DNA of 64,000 bases from Alisma plantago-aquatica (lineage: Eukaryota; Streptophyta; Magnoliopsida; Alismatales; Alismataceae). The DNA lies in NCBI GenBank assembly GCA_963693085.1, contig OY856411.1, positions 69,429,001 through 69,493,000 on the forward strand. Reading direction: 5' to 3'. Positions 10,843 through 23,077 of this stretch are shown piece by piece (position 1 is the stretch's first letter; each line of letters begins with the position of its first letter). Both the position numbers and the translations under genes were made by a program. The notes below the pieces were generated by a model, which did not search any database, was not told the DNA's origin, and saw only the letters and a program-made list of their open reading frames with translations.

Positions 10843-12438
10843 GAAGAGGCTTCTGGCTCATAGTAATCATCTTTGTCTGAAGGTGCAACAGAGACATCAA
10901 CATCACCTTCATCACCAAATCCATCAGTAGAGCCATCAGAACCATCATAGCCATCATCCTTAGATGCCTCCTCATCAGTAGTAGAAACTTCCTCATCAGC
11001 CTGATCTGGCATCTCCTCATTGACAGAGAGACTAAAGCCACGACCGGGCCACCTGGCATTCTACTCAGCATAAGACATACCAAGATCATGTAGTTCTTGA
11101 GATTGTGGAAAGGTAGGAGTAGAGGTGTCAAGTCCTACAAGAAAGGTAGCTATAGGACCAACAGGGAGAGGTAGCACTACAGGGGTAGATCCACCAACAA
11201 CAGAGGGTGTAGCAATGGAAGCAATAAGTGAAGGGGCTGAGTAAAAGTGATTGTATGCATAGGATGCATAATCACCTCCTGGGTAGGAATGGTAGGAAGG
11301 GTAAGGATGGGCACATTATAGGTTCATGGTAGACATGATAGCACAGAGATCCCAATGCATGTGGTCCTGAACCTGAAGGTTATATGCCTACGGATGTATC
11401 ATGTCACCCATGAGGGTTTCATTTGATACATGGAAAGAGGCGCGAGTAGGTCGAGATGGCTGAGGTGGTGGAGGTGCACAGGCGGAGGTAGAGGCTCCAA
11501 GTGTGGTAGAGGAGGGGGTAGGCACACTCTTCTGAAGTGTGGTCTCACTGATGCAACTCCTTTTTGGGCAGGTTTTAATGAAGGTTGTGAAAAAGAGATT
11601 TGCTAGTGGCAGTCTGAAGAAGACCACAAATCAGGCATGGGTAGGGTGGGTGTGTTTCTGGGGTGTTATTACTAGAGTCAAAGCATGTCATGTGACGGAG
11701 GACATATCTAGACCACTTGACTGTGATGTTCTTCAAGATATAGAACATAATCATCGAAATATTTTCTATAATTTTAGTTTGGTTTTTCTTTGGATGAATA
11801 TTGTAGTTGACTACTATGGAGAGTATGTGGTTCTTGAGGTCTAAGGCTGAGGAGGGAAGGGTGTACTTCTTCCTATACAAAAACTGAGGCTTCTTAAAGA
11901 ATTTATGGATTTCAGGGAGAGTGAGATCATATTGCTTATAGAAGGCCTTATGGTCAAGGGGGTCAAAATACTCAGGGTAATATTTCCTCCATGAATCCAT
12001 CACCTCAGTACTAGAGAAAAAGATATTCAAGGTATCCTCAAAGACTTGGAATTTCTTCTCGGATATCATGTAAGTAAGTACTACTTCAGCATTAGGTGGG
12101 GGTATGAGAGTATCGTAATTCCATTGCAGATTTGCATAGAATTTGTGAACGACTTTGGTGCTTGTGATGGAATTGTGGTAGCACGCACGTGTGACACTCA
12201 AGGCGGAGAGGTGGTGGTTGTAAAGAAACTCGGCAACTTGATCAATAACCTTTTGTCTATGTGGGCTTGGCTCAAATAGGGCACGAAAAGGAAAGGGGTT
12301 CCTAGGAAGGAGCTCCTTGTACCTATTTAGAGCATCATCAAAGACAAAGAAGGTATCATCAAAGGGTATAAGGCACGAGTTGGAGGAGGATGATGAAGCT
12401 CCAGATGGGGCGACTCTCTTTCTCCTATTGGAAGCCAT
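10752..12438 (-). pseudogene. post-pol ORF (env-like position) with acidic tail, broken
   Basis: The ORF starts at the ATG at 12438 (MASNRRKRVAPSG) and stays open to about 11575. After a frameshift near 11600 the same protein appears to continue in another frame through a Pro/Ser-rich part with a few stops to 10752. The N-terminal half has a basic Ser-rich start and a segment VVHKFYANLQWNYD. This recalls the FYANL motif of plant transposon-associated proteins found in Athila and Sirevirus elements (family resemblance from memory, not tested). The C-terminal tail is strongly acidic and ends in about 17 Asp encoded by an ATC microsatellite (10788-10841). There is no clear signal peptide or membrane segment, so calling it an envelope protein is not supported. 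Confidence 0.6.
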
Positions 12439-13034
12439 GGAGGTGAGATAAGAGGATTGAGAGATCAAAATGAAGGAAACACCACCAAAAACTGACCAAA
12501 CACCTAGAGTTGATGGGTAAGAGGTCTACGAAGGTTGAGCAAGGTCGAACTAGGGCTAGGGAAAGGATGGTCAGGGCTAGGGTTGAGAGCTTGAGGGAGT
12601 TGGAGAGTGAGTTAGTCATTTTTTATCTAGTTGAGAGGGAGAAAATTCAGCCAAACCACACTTAAATTTGCTCTATCCTTACCATCGGTCAAGTTCTATG
12701 ACTGGGAAACTCCACCGAATGGCTCTTTACAAAATCCCTCAGCCACAGATCGACCCAGTTGGCAACTCGACCGATAGTCAACCTGAACCAACATCAGAAA
12801 TTTTATTTTCTAGCCTCTTGAGTGCTAATTAAATTTATTTTTCTAGTCCATTTTTTTATTTTAACATACTTAGGCACATATAAGTCATCATTGGGTACTA
12901 TTTTGTGATAAAACTAACGTTTGCAAAAAATACCCAAAACAAGCAAAAAAAAGGCAAACAAACATGAAAATTTTAGCATTTTTAGCAAACAAGGGTGATC
13001 AAGACATAAGCAAAGCATATATGATAGATTGCAA
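12439..13034 (-). other. spacer between pol and post-pol ORF with palindromes
   Basis: Non-coding. It contains two hairpin-type pairs: TCGGTCAAGTT at 12685 with AACTCCACCGA at 12708, and TCGACCCAGTT at 12750 with AACTCGACCGA at 12764. Their starts are 65 bp apart, the same spacing as in the LTR palindrome clusters. Confidence 0.6.
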
Positions 13035-14560
13035 CTAGCTAGAAGGCATATTAGATTCATTCAAAGTAGTTATGAATATTTTAGATCTAATAATATAAAA
13101 TTGCTCTGTAGCTAGAGGTTTGGTGAAAATGCCCGCCAATTGATTTTCTGTGTCCACATCCGTGATATAGATATACTTTTTGACAATGTGATCACGAAGA
13201 AAATGATGATGAACCTCTATATGCTTATCTCTACTATGCAGTATAGGATTGTAAGATAAATTAATTGCACTAATATTATCACAATAGATAGGAGAAGTAT
13301 CAAAATGAGTGTTAAAGTCTTGGAGCATTTGCTTCATCAGTGGGACATGGGCACAACAACTCCCGGCTGCAATGTATTTAGCCTTGGTGGTTGATAATGC
13401 CACCGTGCTCTATTTCTTAGAAAACCAAGACACCAAACATGGTCCTAGGAGAAAGCAAGTGCCACTTGTGCACTTTCTATCAATCAAGCATCCTACGTAA
13501 TCCACATCACTATAAGCCGTAAGAGTAAAGTCCCTTGACTTGGGATACCATAGTCTAAAATTTGGAGTTTTGGCTAAGTATCTTAAAATCCTATCAACAA
13601 CTATAAGATGTGATTTCTTGGTATTTGATTGAAAGTGAGTGCACAAGCCAACACAAAACAACATATCAGGTCTAGAGGTAGTTAAATAAAGTAAACTTCC
13701 AATCATACCTCTATTGAGCTTCTCATTTGCCTTCTCACCTTCTTCATCTTTATCAAGATTGACAATGTTTGACATGGGTGTGTCCATCAGCTTGGTGATC
13801 TATGTTCCAAAGCACTTAAGTAGCTCACTTGTGTACTTTCCTTGGTTGATGAAGTTCCCATCTTTAGTTTGTTTGACTTGAAAGCTGAGGAAGAAAGTAA
13901 GCTCACCCATCATGCTCATCTCAAACTCACTCTACATAAGATCACTAAACTCATTGCAAAGATCAAGATTTGTTCTGACGAAAATGATATCATCAACATA
14001 AATTTGAATGATAAGCAGGTTCTTAGAAGTGTGTTTGAGAAACAAGGTAAAATATACTTTTCCCATGATATACCCATGATCTAACAAAAAGTTCTTTAAT
14101 TTCTCATACCAAGCTCGAGGTGCTTGTTTGAGCCCATAAGAGCTTTTTCCAACAAATAAATATGGTTAGATAAACTATCATGTTCAAAGCCCAAAGGTTG
14201 TGCAACATACACTTACTCCTCAATTGTACCATTCTAAAATGTACTTTTAAAATTCATTTGATAAAGAAGAAAGTTATTATAACTATCAAAAGCAGACAAC
14301 ATAAGAATGGACTCAAGTTTAGCTATAGGTGCATATGTTTCATCAAAATCTATACCTTCCTGTTGATTGTAGCCTTGAGTCACTAACCTTGCTTTGTTCC
14401 TTACCACCTTGCCACTTTCATCTAGCTTGTTGTGGTAGACCCATTTTGTGCCAATGATCTTTCTATCACTTGGTCCTGGCACTAGTGTCCATACTTTATT
14501 CTTTTCAAATTGCTCCAATTCTTCCTGCATGGCTAGGATCCATTCACAATCCCCAAGAGC
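13035..14560 (-). pseudogene. pol: reverse transcriptase and RNase H of Sirevirus-like element
   Basis: On the minus strand the RT begins with FEKNKVWTLVPGPSDRKIIG and TKWVYHNKLDESGKV, then NKARLVTQGYNQQEGIDFDETYAPIAKLE in parts. A decayed centre follows, with QIYVDDIIF recognisable near 13980-14010. The RT end and RNase H run 13787-13035 (SRPDMLFCVGLC, LTAYSDVDYVGC, STTKAKYIAAGSCC, DNISAINLS, KHIEVHHHFLRDHIV, ENQLAGIFTKPL). Several stops and frameshifts split it. The domain order after integrase confirms Ty1/copia organisation. Confidence 0.88.
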
Positions 14561-16072
14561 TTCTTTGACGTTCTTTGGTTCGAGTTGTGAGATGAAGGCG
14601 TTGTTTCCTTGCTCTTAGTTGAAGGCAATATGCGTCTTCACTCTTTCAAATGGATCACCTAAAATTAGCTCTTTTGGATGATTCTTTGCAAATCGGGGAG
14701 TTGGATCCTTCTTCTCTTTATCTTTCTCTTCTTCTTGAGTGACCACCTCTTTTCCCTTTTGGGTGATGTTGAGTTATTTTAAAATGGAAATCACCTCACC
14801 TAAAACATCATCATTTAGAAAAATATCTTTGGGAATAGAGGGGTTACTCTCAACAAACTTAACATTAATAGATTCTTCTACTTTAGCCTTGCTAGTAGTG
14901 CTATAGCCAAGAAAGAAAGCCTTGTAAGATTTCAGATTAAACTTTTCGAGAGAATATTTCATATTCAAAACAAAATAAGGGCATCAAAAAATATGGAAAT
15001 ACTTGATATAAGGCTTCCTACCACTCATACCTCATAGGGGGTTTTCTTCAAAGAAGGATGCGTAAAAACTCAATTTTGCACAAAACATGAGGTACTAACG
15101 ACTTCGGCCCAAAATTTGTTTGGAGTGTCATGCTCTGAAAGCATGATCCTAGAAATCTCCTATAGTGACCTATTCTTCCTCTCTACAACCCCATTTTGTT
15201 GAGGTGTTCGAGGTGAATAGAAGTCATGTGAATAGCCAGATTTTTCACAAAAATGTTCAAAAAGACCATTTTCAAATTCTCCCCCATGATCACTACGGAT
15301 GGAAACAATTCGGGAAAAAGCTTCGTTCTCAACTCATTTACAAAAATGAGAGAATACATTAAGCGTATGACTCTTGGAAATGAGAAAGAAGGTCCAAGAA
15401 TATCTAGAGAAATCATCGACAATAACAAGACAATACTTGGAACCATGAAGCAAATGAGTTCTCATTGGTCCAAATAGATCAATATGGAGAAGTTCAAGAG
15501 CTCTCTTGGTACTAAAATTCATTTGTATTTGAAGGAGCACTTGATTTGCTTTCCTTGGGTACAAGGTTGGAATTCCTAATCCTTTTCAAAATCCAATTTG
15601 GGAAGTCCCTTGAGCAAGTCCTTTTTGCTCAACTTCTTCAACTGATGCATATTTACATGACCAAGACGAAGATGCCAAAGAGAAATATCATTCAAATTGA
15701 CTATTAGGCATCTACCAACAACATGATTAATAGATTCAAGTACAATTACATAAATATTACCACTTTTAGTTCCCCTATATGTGACTTGATAGGTAAGGGA
15801 ATCTAGAATCAAGCATTCAAAAGAAATAAATAGCACAAGGTAACCATTATCACATAATTGACTTATACATATTAAGTTGTGATGTAGGCCATCCACAAAA
15901 AGAACATTCTTGGTAAACAAGGATCCACCTACATCACCCTCACCTTTTATCTTACCTTTCTTGTTGTCCACAAAGGTAACCAAACCTCCTTTCTTCTTAG
16001 TGAAGTTGTTGAAATGGCTTATATCACCTGTCATGTGTTTAGTGCAATCACTATCAACAATCCATCTTCCTT
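14561..16072 (-). pseudogene. pol: protease and integrase of Sirevirus-like element
   Basis: The protease motif reads WIVDSDCTKHMTGD (about 16070-16025), where families have DSGC; the Gly is replaced by Asp. GAG-pre-integrase follows (SLWHLRLGHVNMHQLKKL, about 15680). Integrase catalytic residues remain: D in LLHIDLFGP (about 15490), D in IRSDHGGEF (about 15290) and E in QQNGVVERKN (about 15190). The frame changes at least three times between 16034 and 14774, and stops are common. A linker rich in charged residues (14774-14968 and beyond) leads to RT. Confidence 0.85.
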
Positions 16073-18132
16073 TTTCCTACAAGAAAGGAGAGTGTCAGTT
16101 CCCAACTCAAACTTTGGGATTCAGAGTTAGCTTGGGAACCCATTTCATATTTGGGTTGGTCCCCTTAGGCTTGTAAGGACAATAGAATAATTATTATCAC
16201 ATTTGTAATGAGAGCAAATCATAGGGTTCTTAGTGACAGAAGACTCTCCAATGGAAAAGGAGGTTTACTTACTCTTTTTCTTACCTTTGGCTTTTTTCTT
16301 GCCCTTAGGTTCTCCCCCTACAAATTCCAAACCACTAGTACCACTTTGCTTGGTAGAATGGTCAAGGATTTCATTTAGGGAGTTTTTCCCTTTGCAATTT
16401 TTTTGCAGAGAGGCTCTAAGTCTATGATTGTCATCATTAAGAGATATGATAGTAGAAGACAAATTAGCAAGATCATCTCTAGCATGAACAAGGTCGGCCT
16501 CTAAATAGAGGGCTTTAGTCAAATAAGAATTTTTTTCAAGAGAGATAGAAGCAACATCATTACTAGGAAATATAGTTCTAGAAGATAAATCATTAACTTG
16601 ACCGAGCAACCTACCATTTCTAGATTTTAGCAATTGAATTTCTTTAAGATAAACACCCCTCACATCTCTACGAGCATCAACAATAAGCTTGAATTCAACA
16701 TTTTCAATTTTAAGAATTTCACTCTCATTTAGGCACTTTTGGTTATCTTCCTTAAGAGTTTCAATGTTCTTAAGGTAAACACCATTCTCCACCCCAACTC
16801 CGTTGTATTGGAGCTCAAGATCAGGAAATTGGCCTTGCAAGTTATCAATGCTCTCAAGATAGCTTTTCTCATTTTTCTCAAGAATATCAATTTTAGCATA
16901 CAAATCATCAATAATTTTTCCTAACCTCTTTCTTTTAGATTTACATTTAGCAAAAGAAGAACAGATAGAAACATGCATATCAATAAGATTTTCTTTAGCT
17001 AGCTCATGCAAACTTACCTCACTTACCTCACCAATTTCTTTACTTGTAGAGGTCATGAGTGCAAGGTGGCACTCTCCATCTTCATCGGAGTTAGAGCCAC
17101 TTGAGGATGATGCTTCCCAAGCTGCATGAGCTACATTCTTATGTCTCCTCTCCTTCTTTTCCTTCCTCTTGTACTTGCTCTCTTTCTTGTAATCTTCCTC
17201 CTTCTTGGAGCTGCTCTTGTGGTGTGACTTTCTTTGTTTTAGAAATTCACTCTTGTAGTGTCTTTTTTGGCAACACTTGTAGAATCTTGGAGTAGAAGAA
17301 GAAGATTGATTTCCCTTGAAGTACTTGCCCTTGGGGTAGTTGGCTTCATGCTCACTAGGGCCATCATCTTCACTAGAGGAGGAGGAAGAGGTCCGGAAAG
17401 CAATTTGTTGTTAAAGGATGACAACCTTCACTTGAACTTTGAAGGCACTATCTTTGATCTTTCGTACTTCCTTCTCTTCTTGCTTGGGTTCCTCTTCTTG
17501 CTGGTCAAGCCTTAGCTTATGAGCTTGAAGATTTCCAATGAGCTCCTCGGTTGGAATGTCACCAAGACTTCTCACTTCTTCAATGGAGGTCACCTTTGAC
17601 TACCATCTCTATGGTAGAGACCTCAAGATCTTGGAGTTGATTGTTACTCTATTCAAGGTGTGTCCCAAAGCAGCTAGGTCATTGATGATGATGTTGAGCC
17701 TAGAGTACATCTCGACAACTCCTTCTTTCTTGCCCATCTTGAAGTTCTGTAGAAGGCTGTTCAATATGTAGATCTTGGCCTCCTTCACTTGCTTTGTACC
17801 CTCATAGGTGATGCACAATTTATCCCATATCTCATAGGGTGTATCCCATGAGGAGATGCGGTTGAACTCCGTTGGGGTGAAGGGTACATAGAGGATGCAT
17901 ATAGCTATGACATTGATTGGGTTTCCTTTAGTGCAACTTCATTCCATGTTGACACAACTCTGGTTGGCTCCTTGTATGGTATGATCATCACCTTCCACAT
18001 ATCAGACTTCATCCCTTGAATGCATAAATGCATACACCTCTTCCAATAGAGGAAGTTCATGCCGTCGAAGAGTGGAGGACACATGGAGAAACCTCCCTCT
18101 AGGTTGAGTGAACCAAGTAGGTTCTCACCCAT
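16073..18132 (-). pseudogene. gag: gag with long coiled-coil extension, Sirevirus-like
   Basis: The likely start is the ATG at 18132 (MGENLLGSLNLEGG). The N-terminal gag domain shows PLFDGMNFLYWKRCMHLCIQG, in parts, and MCITYEGTKQVKEAKIYIL near 17818. A Glu/Lys-rich stretch follows. An open segment 17056-16265 of 263 residues is a heptad-like coiled coil ending in a Lys-rich tail. It matches residue for residue the coiled-coil region of element C's gag (for example LVHARDDLANLSSTIISLND against LLHARDNINNLSSTIASLKH). A degenerate zinc-knuckle-like Cys/His patch lies near 16210. At least three frame changes make it a pseudogene. Confidence 0.82.
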
Positions 18133-18169
18133 CTTCTCATCTCGTAGGAGATTGTTGGAGAAGATCTTT

Positions 18170-18184
18170 GGCTTTGTTACCACT
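18170..18184 (-). promoter_or_regulatory. primer-binding site (initiator tRNA-Met), degenerate
   Basis: Minus strand reads AGTGGTAACAAAGCC directly after the LTR end CCAACA. TGGTAACAAAGC differs from the usual TGGTATCAGAGC at two positions. Confidence 0.75.
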
Positions 18185-19645
18185 TGTTGGATCTAGGGCT
18201 CTAGAGGGGGGTGAATAGAGCTTCAAAATTCTCACAAGAAAAGTTAGACCTTCAAATTATATCAATTTGATCCAAATGTTTTAATATAATTTGAAGTCCT
18301 ATTTAAGCAAGCACATCAAGGATGATAGAAATTAAAACATGCACTTAGACAAGGTGGTTAGAGTGGTTCCAATCTCCAAACTAGGAGATAGTTAATCCAC
18401 TATTTAGAGAGGTCAACCTCTAGGACTTTGCAATCCGTGTATACTTATATCCCATCATAAGAGATACAAGGAGACCATTATACATCAAAGGACTTACCTA
18501 CTCAAGACAAGAGTCTTTCACCTACACAAGGACTTACCCACTTGATCAAGATGTCTTCAGCCTTTAACAAGGACTTACCCACACTTGCATCAAGTCTTTG
18601 GCCTTGAAGGAATTATCCACTCTTCTTGAATCTTCGCCTTACCCTTCTCCTTCACTTGGAGAAGATCTTCACCTCTTCTTCAATGTTGAAGAAGACCCAC
18701 AACTTCACCTTCACTCACTGTAGCTTGCTTCAACCTTTACTCTTTGAAAAAGGGGATTGGGAAGATGGAAGGAATGAGAGCTTTACAAGCACGTGGAGGT
18801 AGCTCTTTTACAACATGCATAACTCACTCATAATCACGAAATACTTTGTAAATGAAAGAGAGAAAGAGGCTCAAAGGGTTGGAACACACTCAACTATAGC
18901 AAGGACTTAGGGTGGCATGAATGAGCAAACTTAGAATGAACTCCAAGGGGTCCTATTTATAGCTGGGGGTGATCCTTTGAGTGTAGAATCACTTAAGAAT
19001 GAAAAATAGTCATTTTACAACTTGCAACATATTTATTTTTATTTACAACAACTTTCCAACGGTTATAATCACTTTTTCTATATTTTCCATACAATACATT
19101 TGGTCGAGTTTCAATAAAGATAACTCGACCGATCCACTAACTGAAAAAGTCAATTTTCAAACTATCACTTGAGTTTGTTCTAGGAAACTCGACTGATGAG
19201 TCAAAATTAGTTTTGAACAGTGAGTCGTTCGGTCGAGTTCTGTGAGTGTAAAACTCGACCGATTGATCATTTCAAAAAAAAAACATCATTGGATCAATTG
19301 AGATTCAGACTCGACCAATAAGGTGCCAGTGACAAATTTTCCAAATAGATGTTTGAGCGACCAGACGTTGAAATTAAGTGTCCTTAATTTTTATCATGTT
19401 AGTTACAAGTCATATCATCAATACAAGTGATTACAAAATTAATCTAAGGTGATTTGGAGTGATTTTCCAAATTGCACACTTGTATTACTTTTGACTTGAA
19501 CTTGGACAAGCTAGGGTTGTGTAATTTGATCATTTTCATGTACCTAAAACCTGAAATCAATCTTGAACAAACATATTAGATAGATATGAATGAAATAGTT
19601 AAATCATTATCAAAATATGGACAATGTATCATTCTCAAGTCAACA
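18185..19645 (-). repeat. 5' LTR of Sirevirus-like element (full length)
   Basis: Plus-strand ends are TGTTGGATCTAGG and GTCAACA, giving the standard TG...CA on the minus strand; length 1461 bp. The U5 end (CCCCCTCTAGAGCCCTAGATCC on minus, in parts) resembles that of element C. U3 holds four palindromic pairs with left arms starting at 19100, 19165, 19229 and about 19294. Confidence 0.88.
19100..19318. repeat. four-hairpin palindrome cluster in Sirevirus-like LTR
   Basis: Left arms start at 19100 (TTGGTCGAGTT), 19165 (TCACTTGAGTT), 19229 (TCGGTCGAGTT) and about 19294. Right arms start at 19122, 19186, 19252 and about 19308. Left-arm spacing is 65, 64 and 65 bp. Arms are 11 nt with 10-12-nt loops in the first three. 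Confidence 0.8.
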
Positions 19646-19846
19646 ATCTTCATCAACTAGATCACAAGTCCTAAGGAGTTGCGACTGCGGAGGTTGTCGT
19701 GTTGCTTATGTTGGCCGTTGCAGAATACACTGCCAAGCCGGTGACTAGTCTAGCCCAGCGACGATGTCAGTTTTGCGTAGCGCAACACGTAAATAGAACG
19801 TCGAAGAAATTAGAAAGATTAGCAAATTTTCATAGCAGGGGTAGCA
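19646..19846. other. short spacer between two copia elements
   Basis: About 200 bp of unassigned sequence, locally GC-richer than its neighbours. No ORF or repeat recognised. It may include the decayed 5' edge of element B. Confidence 0.4.
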
Positions 19847-19977
19847 TGAGTTAACTACCCACGCGGGCTTAGGACATTGTATTTTCTCTTATTTTTATTT
19901 AGCCTATGTACTCCCTGACTATAGGAGACCCAACTCTCTTGTATTACTTACTGAATGCATACTTATTTCTTTTTACA
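19847..19977 (+). repeat. 5' LTR of element B, partly decayed
   Basis: It matches 49715-49856 from about 19890 (ATGTACTCCCTG, GAGACCCAACTCTCTTGTAT, GAATGCATACTTATTTCTTT) and ends TTTTTACA. The first 40 bp are only weakly similar to the 3' copy, so the left edge is approximate. Confidence 0.7.
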
Positions 19978-19992
19978 TGGTATTAGAACAAG
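19978..19992 (+). promoter_or_regulatory. primer-binding site of element B (initiator tRNA-Met)
   Basis: TGGTATTAGAACAAG follows the LTR end directly and resembles TGGTATCAGAGCA with C-to-T and G-to-A type changes. Confidence 0.75.
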
Positions 19993-20859
19993 TACCCTAG
20001 CCCTAATCCTTCCCATTCCTTTGTTTCCCCTCCCTCTTTGCGGCTACGGTATACGAGCTGCTGTGATTTGCTCCTTCGCTTTCATGCTGGTGTAGATCAT
20101 CCGTGACCAAGTTTACGTTAATCTAATCAGAGCCGCAGATTCTGCCCGTTCATGCAAATAGGGTTTCCCTCATCAGATTCTTCCTGAATACAACAACGTG
20201 ATTGATAGCCTTTCACGTCGTCTCCCTCCAGCAAACGAAGAGTTATTCTATTAGTCATCATCACACTTTAGATTTAGACCAAACAAGTTTGGACCTTCCA
20301 TCCATGCTTCACGACGGCTGGAATTGGTGGAGAGCAAAATGATTTAGATAAAATCATTGCAATTGATGGAGCAAGAAGCTTTATAAAGTGGTTTGCTACG
20401 GCTCAGTATTGACACAGTTCACTTCATTTCCTTTGTCTGTGTGCTGCTAGTTACCTACAACAAAAAAATATATACAAAAAGAAATAAAGCGAGACAAAGA
20501 CCATGTGTTAATTTATAAAGAAAAAAAAGGACAAACTTTTTCTTTTCTTCTTCTCCACGTGATTTCCCTAATCTACATGGCTGAGTATTTTTTTTAAAAT
20601 AAATGATTTTATGTTTATCTATCCTACAGTGCCATTAATCTGGTAGCACTTTTTGTTTTCCTACCGAGATCCATTCTGGTAGTACATTTCCTCATTCTAT
20701 TGAGTTTTCATTCCAGTAGTATATCTATTTTGTTATTGGTACCGTGCTACATTCAAGTACCCTTATTCTCTATTTTGTTCTTTGTACCGTACTACATTCT
20801 GGTACCTTTACTCCTTGCCTGTACCATGCTCCTTATTTCGGTACTATTATTTTCATATC
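19993..20859 (+). other. leader of element B
   Basis: Non-coding leader. It contains loosely repeated phrases of the type GTACCGTACTACATTCTGGTA between about 20630 and 20850, in which TACC/GGTA boxes recur. No other structure recognised. Confidence 0.5.
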
Positions 20860-22182
20860 ATGTGTGACGTTGCCAAGCCAATGCCTACCATTATATATAA
20901 TGATATCCCTCATATCACTACTCTCAAACTCAATTATGACAATTTTCTTCTATGGATGAATGTTGTTCAGACCTTTCTAGAATCATGTGGTAAACTCAAC
21001 TTTATCATTGAGGATGCTCTTCTTGTGCCCGATACCACTTGGACTACAGGCAACAACCAAGTTCTCTCCTAGCTCTGGGGTTGCATGGAGCCTGAAGTTT
21101 CCGTCAAGTACATGTGGCACAAATGTGCTAAGATAATGTGGGACAAAATGAAGCAATTCTTTACCCAGGAGGACAATTGCTTGCACATCTACAATACCAT
21201 GGACAAGATTTTCTCTGAGAAACAAGGGGATTGCCCCTTGTCAAAGTGCTATGATGTAGTGAAGGCTCAATCAAACCGACTGAACTTCTTCTCGCCAACG
21301 ACCTCTGTTGCAGTTACTAAAGAGAGGGAAACTCTCCTCACTGGGTGCTTCCTCAAAGGGCTTCATCCTTGTTTTGCTACTGTTCGACAAATTCTCCTGG
21401 TCGGTGCAATCCTTCCATCTATGGATAAGGCATATGCACGCTTGACCCAGTTTGAGATGCTTGCTCCTCGCATCTCTCCCACTGCTACATCTCAACTTCC
21501 ACCAGCAATGACTGCGGTGGCCAAAGGCCATGGTCGTGGATGAGGTCAATGCCCAAAGTGCACTTATTGTGGCAAGTTGAGCCACACCGAATACGACTGC
21601 CACTCAAAGCATGGCTATCCTGCCCACTATGGGAAAGGACGTAGAAGGGGGTCTGCCCATGTCGCTCGAGCACCTGTCCATGTTGGCCAAGCATCTACCC
21701 TGCCACTTGGTCATCCATCGACTCCACCACATGCATCTTCTTCTTGTGTCTCATTGCCAAAAGAGGAGTACAAACATCTTCTTCAAGCAACACAATATTA
21801 TGGTGATCCTCCCCTTGACAAAAACATGACAACCTCTACACCCTCCGAGTGGCGCATTGGTGACCTACCTACTGCCTCTTCTTCGGCTAATCTACCCATT
21901 TCTCCTCAAGGTAATTTTGGGGCATCTCTGCTTGCCACAAATTCTAACAGGATTGTGGACTCTGAGGCAACACAACATATGACGACTATTCCCAGCCTTC
22001 TTACTACCTCTGACTCTGTTATTCCGCATCCCTCAGTTACTATGGCAAATGGATCAGTAAAACGAGTCACTCATTGTGACACTGTTCCTCTATTTTCTAC
22101 ACTTAAACCGTCCACTGTCCACTTTGTTCCGAACTTCCCATATAATCTCACGTCGGTTGCTAAAATTATCGATTCTCTTTGA
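20860..22182 (+). pseudogene. gag: gag and protease of element B
   Basis: The frame starts at the ATG at 20860 (MCDVAKPMPTII) and runs without a frameshift to about 22884, broken by stops at 21070, 21541, 22180 and further on. The gag domain shows LNYDNFLLWMNVVQTFLESC, IMWDKMKQFFTQED and LLTGCFLKGLHPCF. A zinc knuckle CTYCGKLSHTEYDC (CX2CX4HX4C) lies near 21562-21603. The protease motif reads RIVDSEATQHMTT near 21952-21990, with Glu where DSGAT has Gly. The protein would have formed virus-like particles and processed itself. Confidence 0.85.
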
Positions 22183-23077
22183 TGCTTCGTGACCTTTGGT
22201 CCTTCTGGTTTTGTTCTACATGATTGGAGGAACTTGAAGATGATCAGGTAGGGAGTGCATACTGGTGATCTCTATTACTTCTCTGCTCCACCACCCAGTC
22301 TGATGCATGCCTTTCTTGCTTCCGCTCCACTACAACTACATCTCCAACTAGGACATCTCCCCTTGGAAAAGCTTAAACTCTTACATAAATATATTTCTTC
22401 CTGTTCATCTATTTTATGTAATGTTTGTCAGCTAGGAAAACACCACTGTGTGTCCTTCCCAGCTCATACAACTAAACAATCATCCAAAGTGTTTGAATTA
22501 GTACATAGTGACGTTTGTGGTCCATTTTAGACTACCAGTTATAATGGATTCAAATATTTTTTTACATTTGTGAATGATTTTTCTAGAATGACCTGAATAT
22601 ACCTCCTTCAAACTCGTGATGAAGTTTTTTCACAAATTTGCGCATTTCACACAATGATTTCTGTGCAATTTTCCAAATCTATTAAAATCCTTCATACCGA
22701 CAACTCTCTTGAATATACACAAAAGGTTGTTTCCTCTTTTTGCCAAGATGTTGGGATGAGACATCAACGATCTTGTGCTTATTATCAACAACAAAATGGC
22801 ATTGGTGAGCATAAAAATCGTCATCTTCTTGATATTATACACACTCTTCTCATACATACTAATGTCCTAAAACAGTTCTGGTAAGATGCAGTTCTCACTG
22901 CATGTTTTCTCATCAACTGCCAACCTTCTTCAGTTCTTAAACAACAAACTCCTTTTTCAGTTGTCTTACCACAATTTTCACTGATTTTCTTAACCTCCTC
23001 GCGTTTTCAGTTGTGTTGCATTCATACATAATTTTGATCCTAAGGTTGACAAACTATCACCCCGAGCTATTTGAACG
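22183..23077 (+). pseudogene. int: integrase of element B
   Basis: GAG-pre-integrase and zinc module: HLQLGHLPLEKLKLLHKY then CNVCQLGKHHC (about 22340-22450). Catalytic residues: D in LVHSDVCGPF (about 22507), D in ILHTDNSLEY (about 22700) and E in QQNGIGEHKNRHLLD (about 22808). Stops occur at 22246, 22528, about 22597 and 22882. After 22884 the similarity fades and the frame shifts before RT. Confidence 0.85.

Larger units (their letters stand above)
9037..19645 (-). mobile_element. Sirevirus-like Ty1/copia retrotransposon with post-pol ORF
   Basis: On the minus strand the order is 5' LTR (18185-19645), tRNA-Met PBS, gag with a long coiled-coil extension, protease, integrase, RT and RNase H (copia order), an additional ORF, a polypurine tract and a truncated 3' LTR. 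The coiled-coil gag extension, the post-pol ORF, the AAAAAGGGGGAG polypurine tract and LTR palindromes are Sirevirus traits. Coding parts are broken by many stops and frameshifts. The 3' LTR lacks about 430 bp at its U5 end, so the TSD cannot be checked. Confidence 0.88.
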
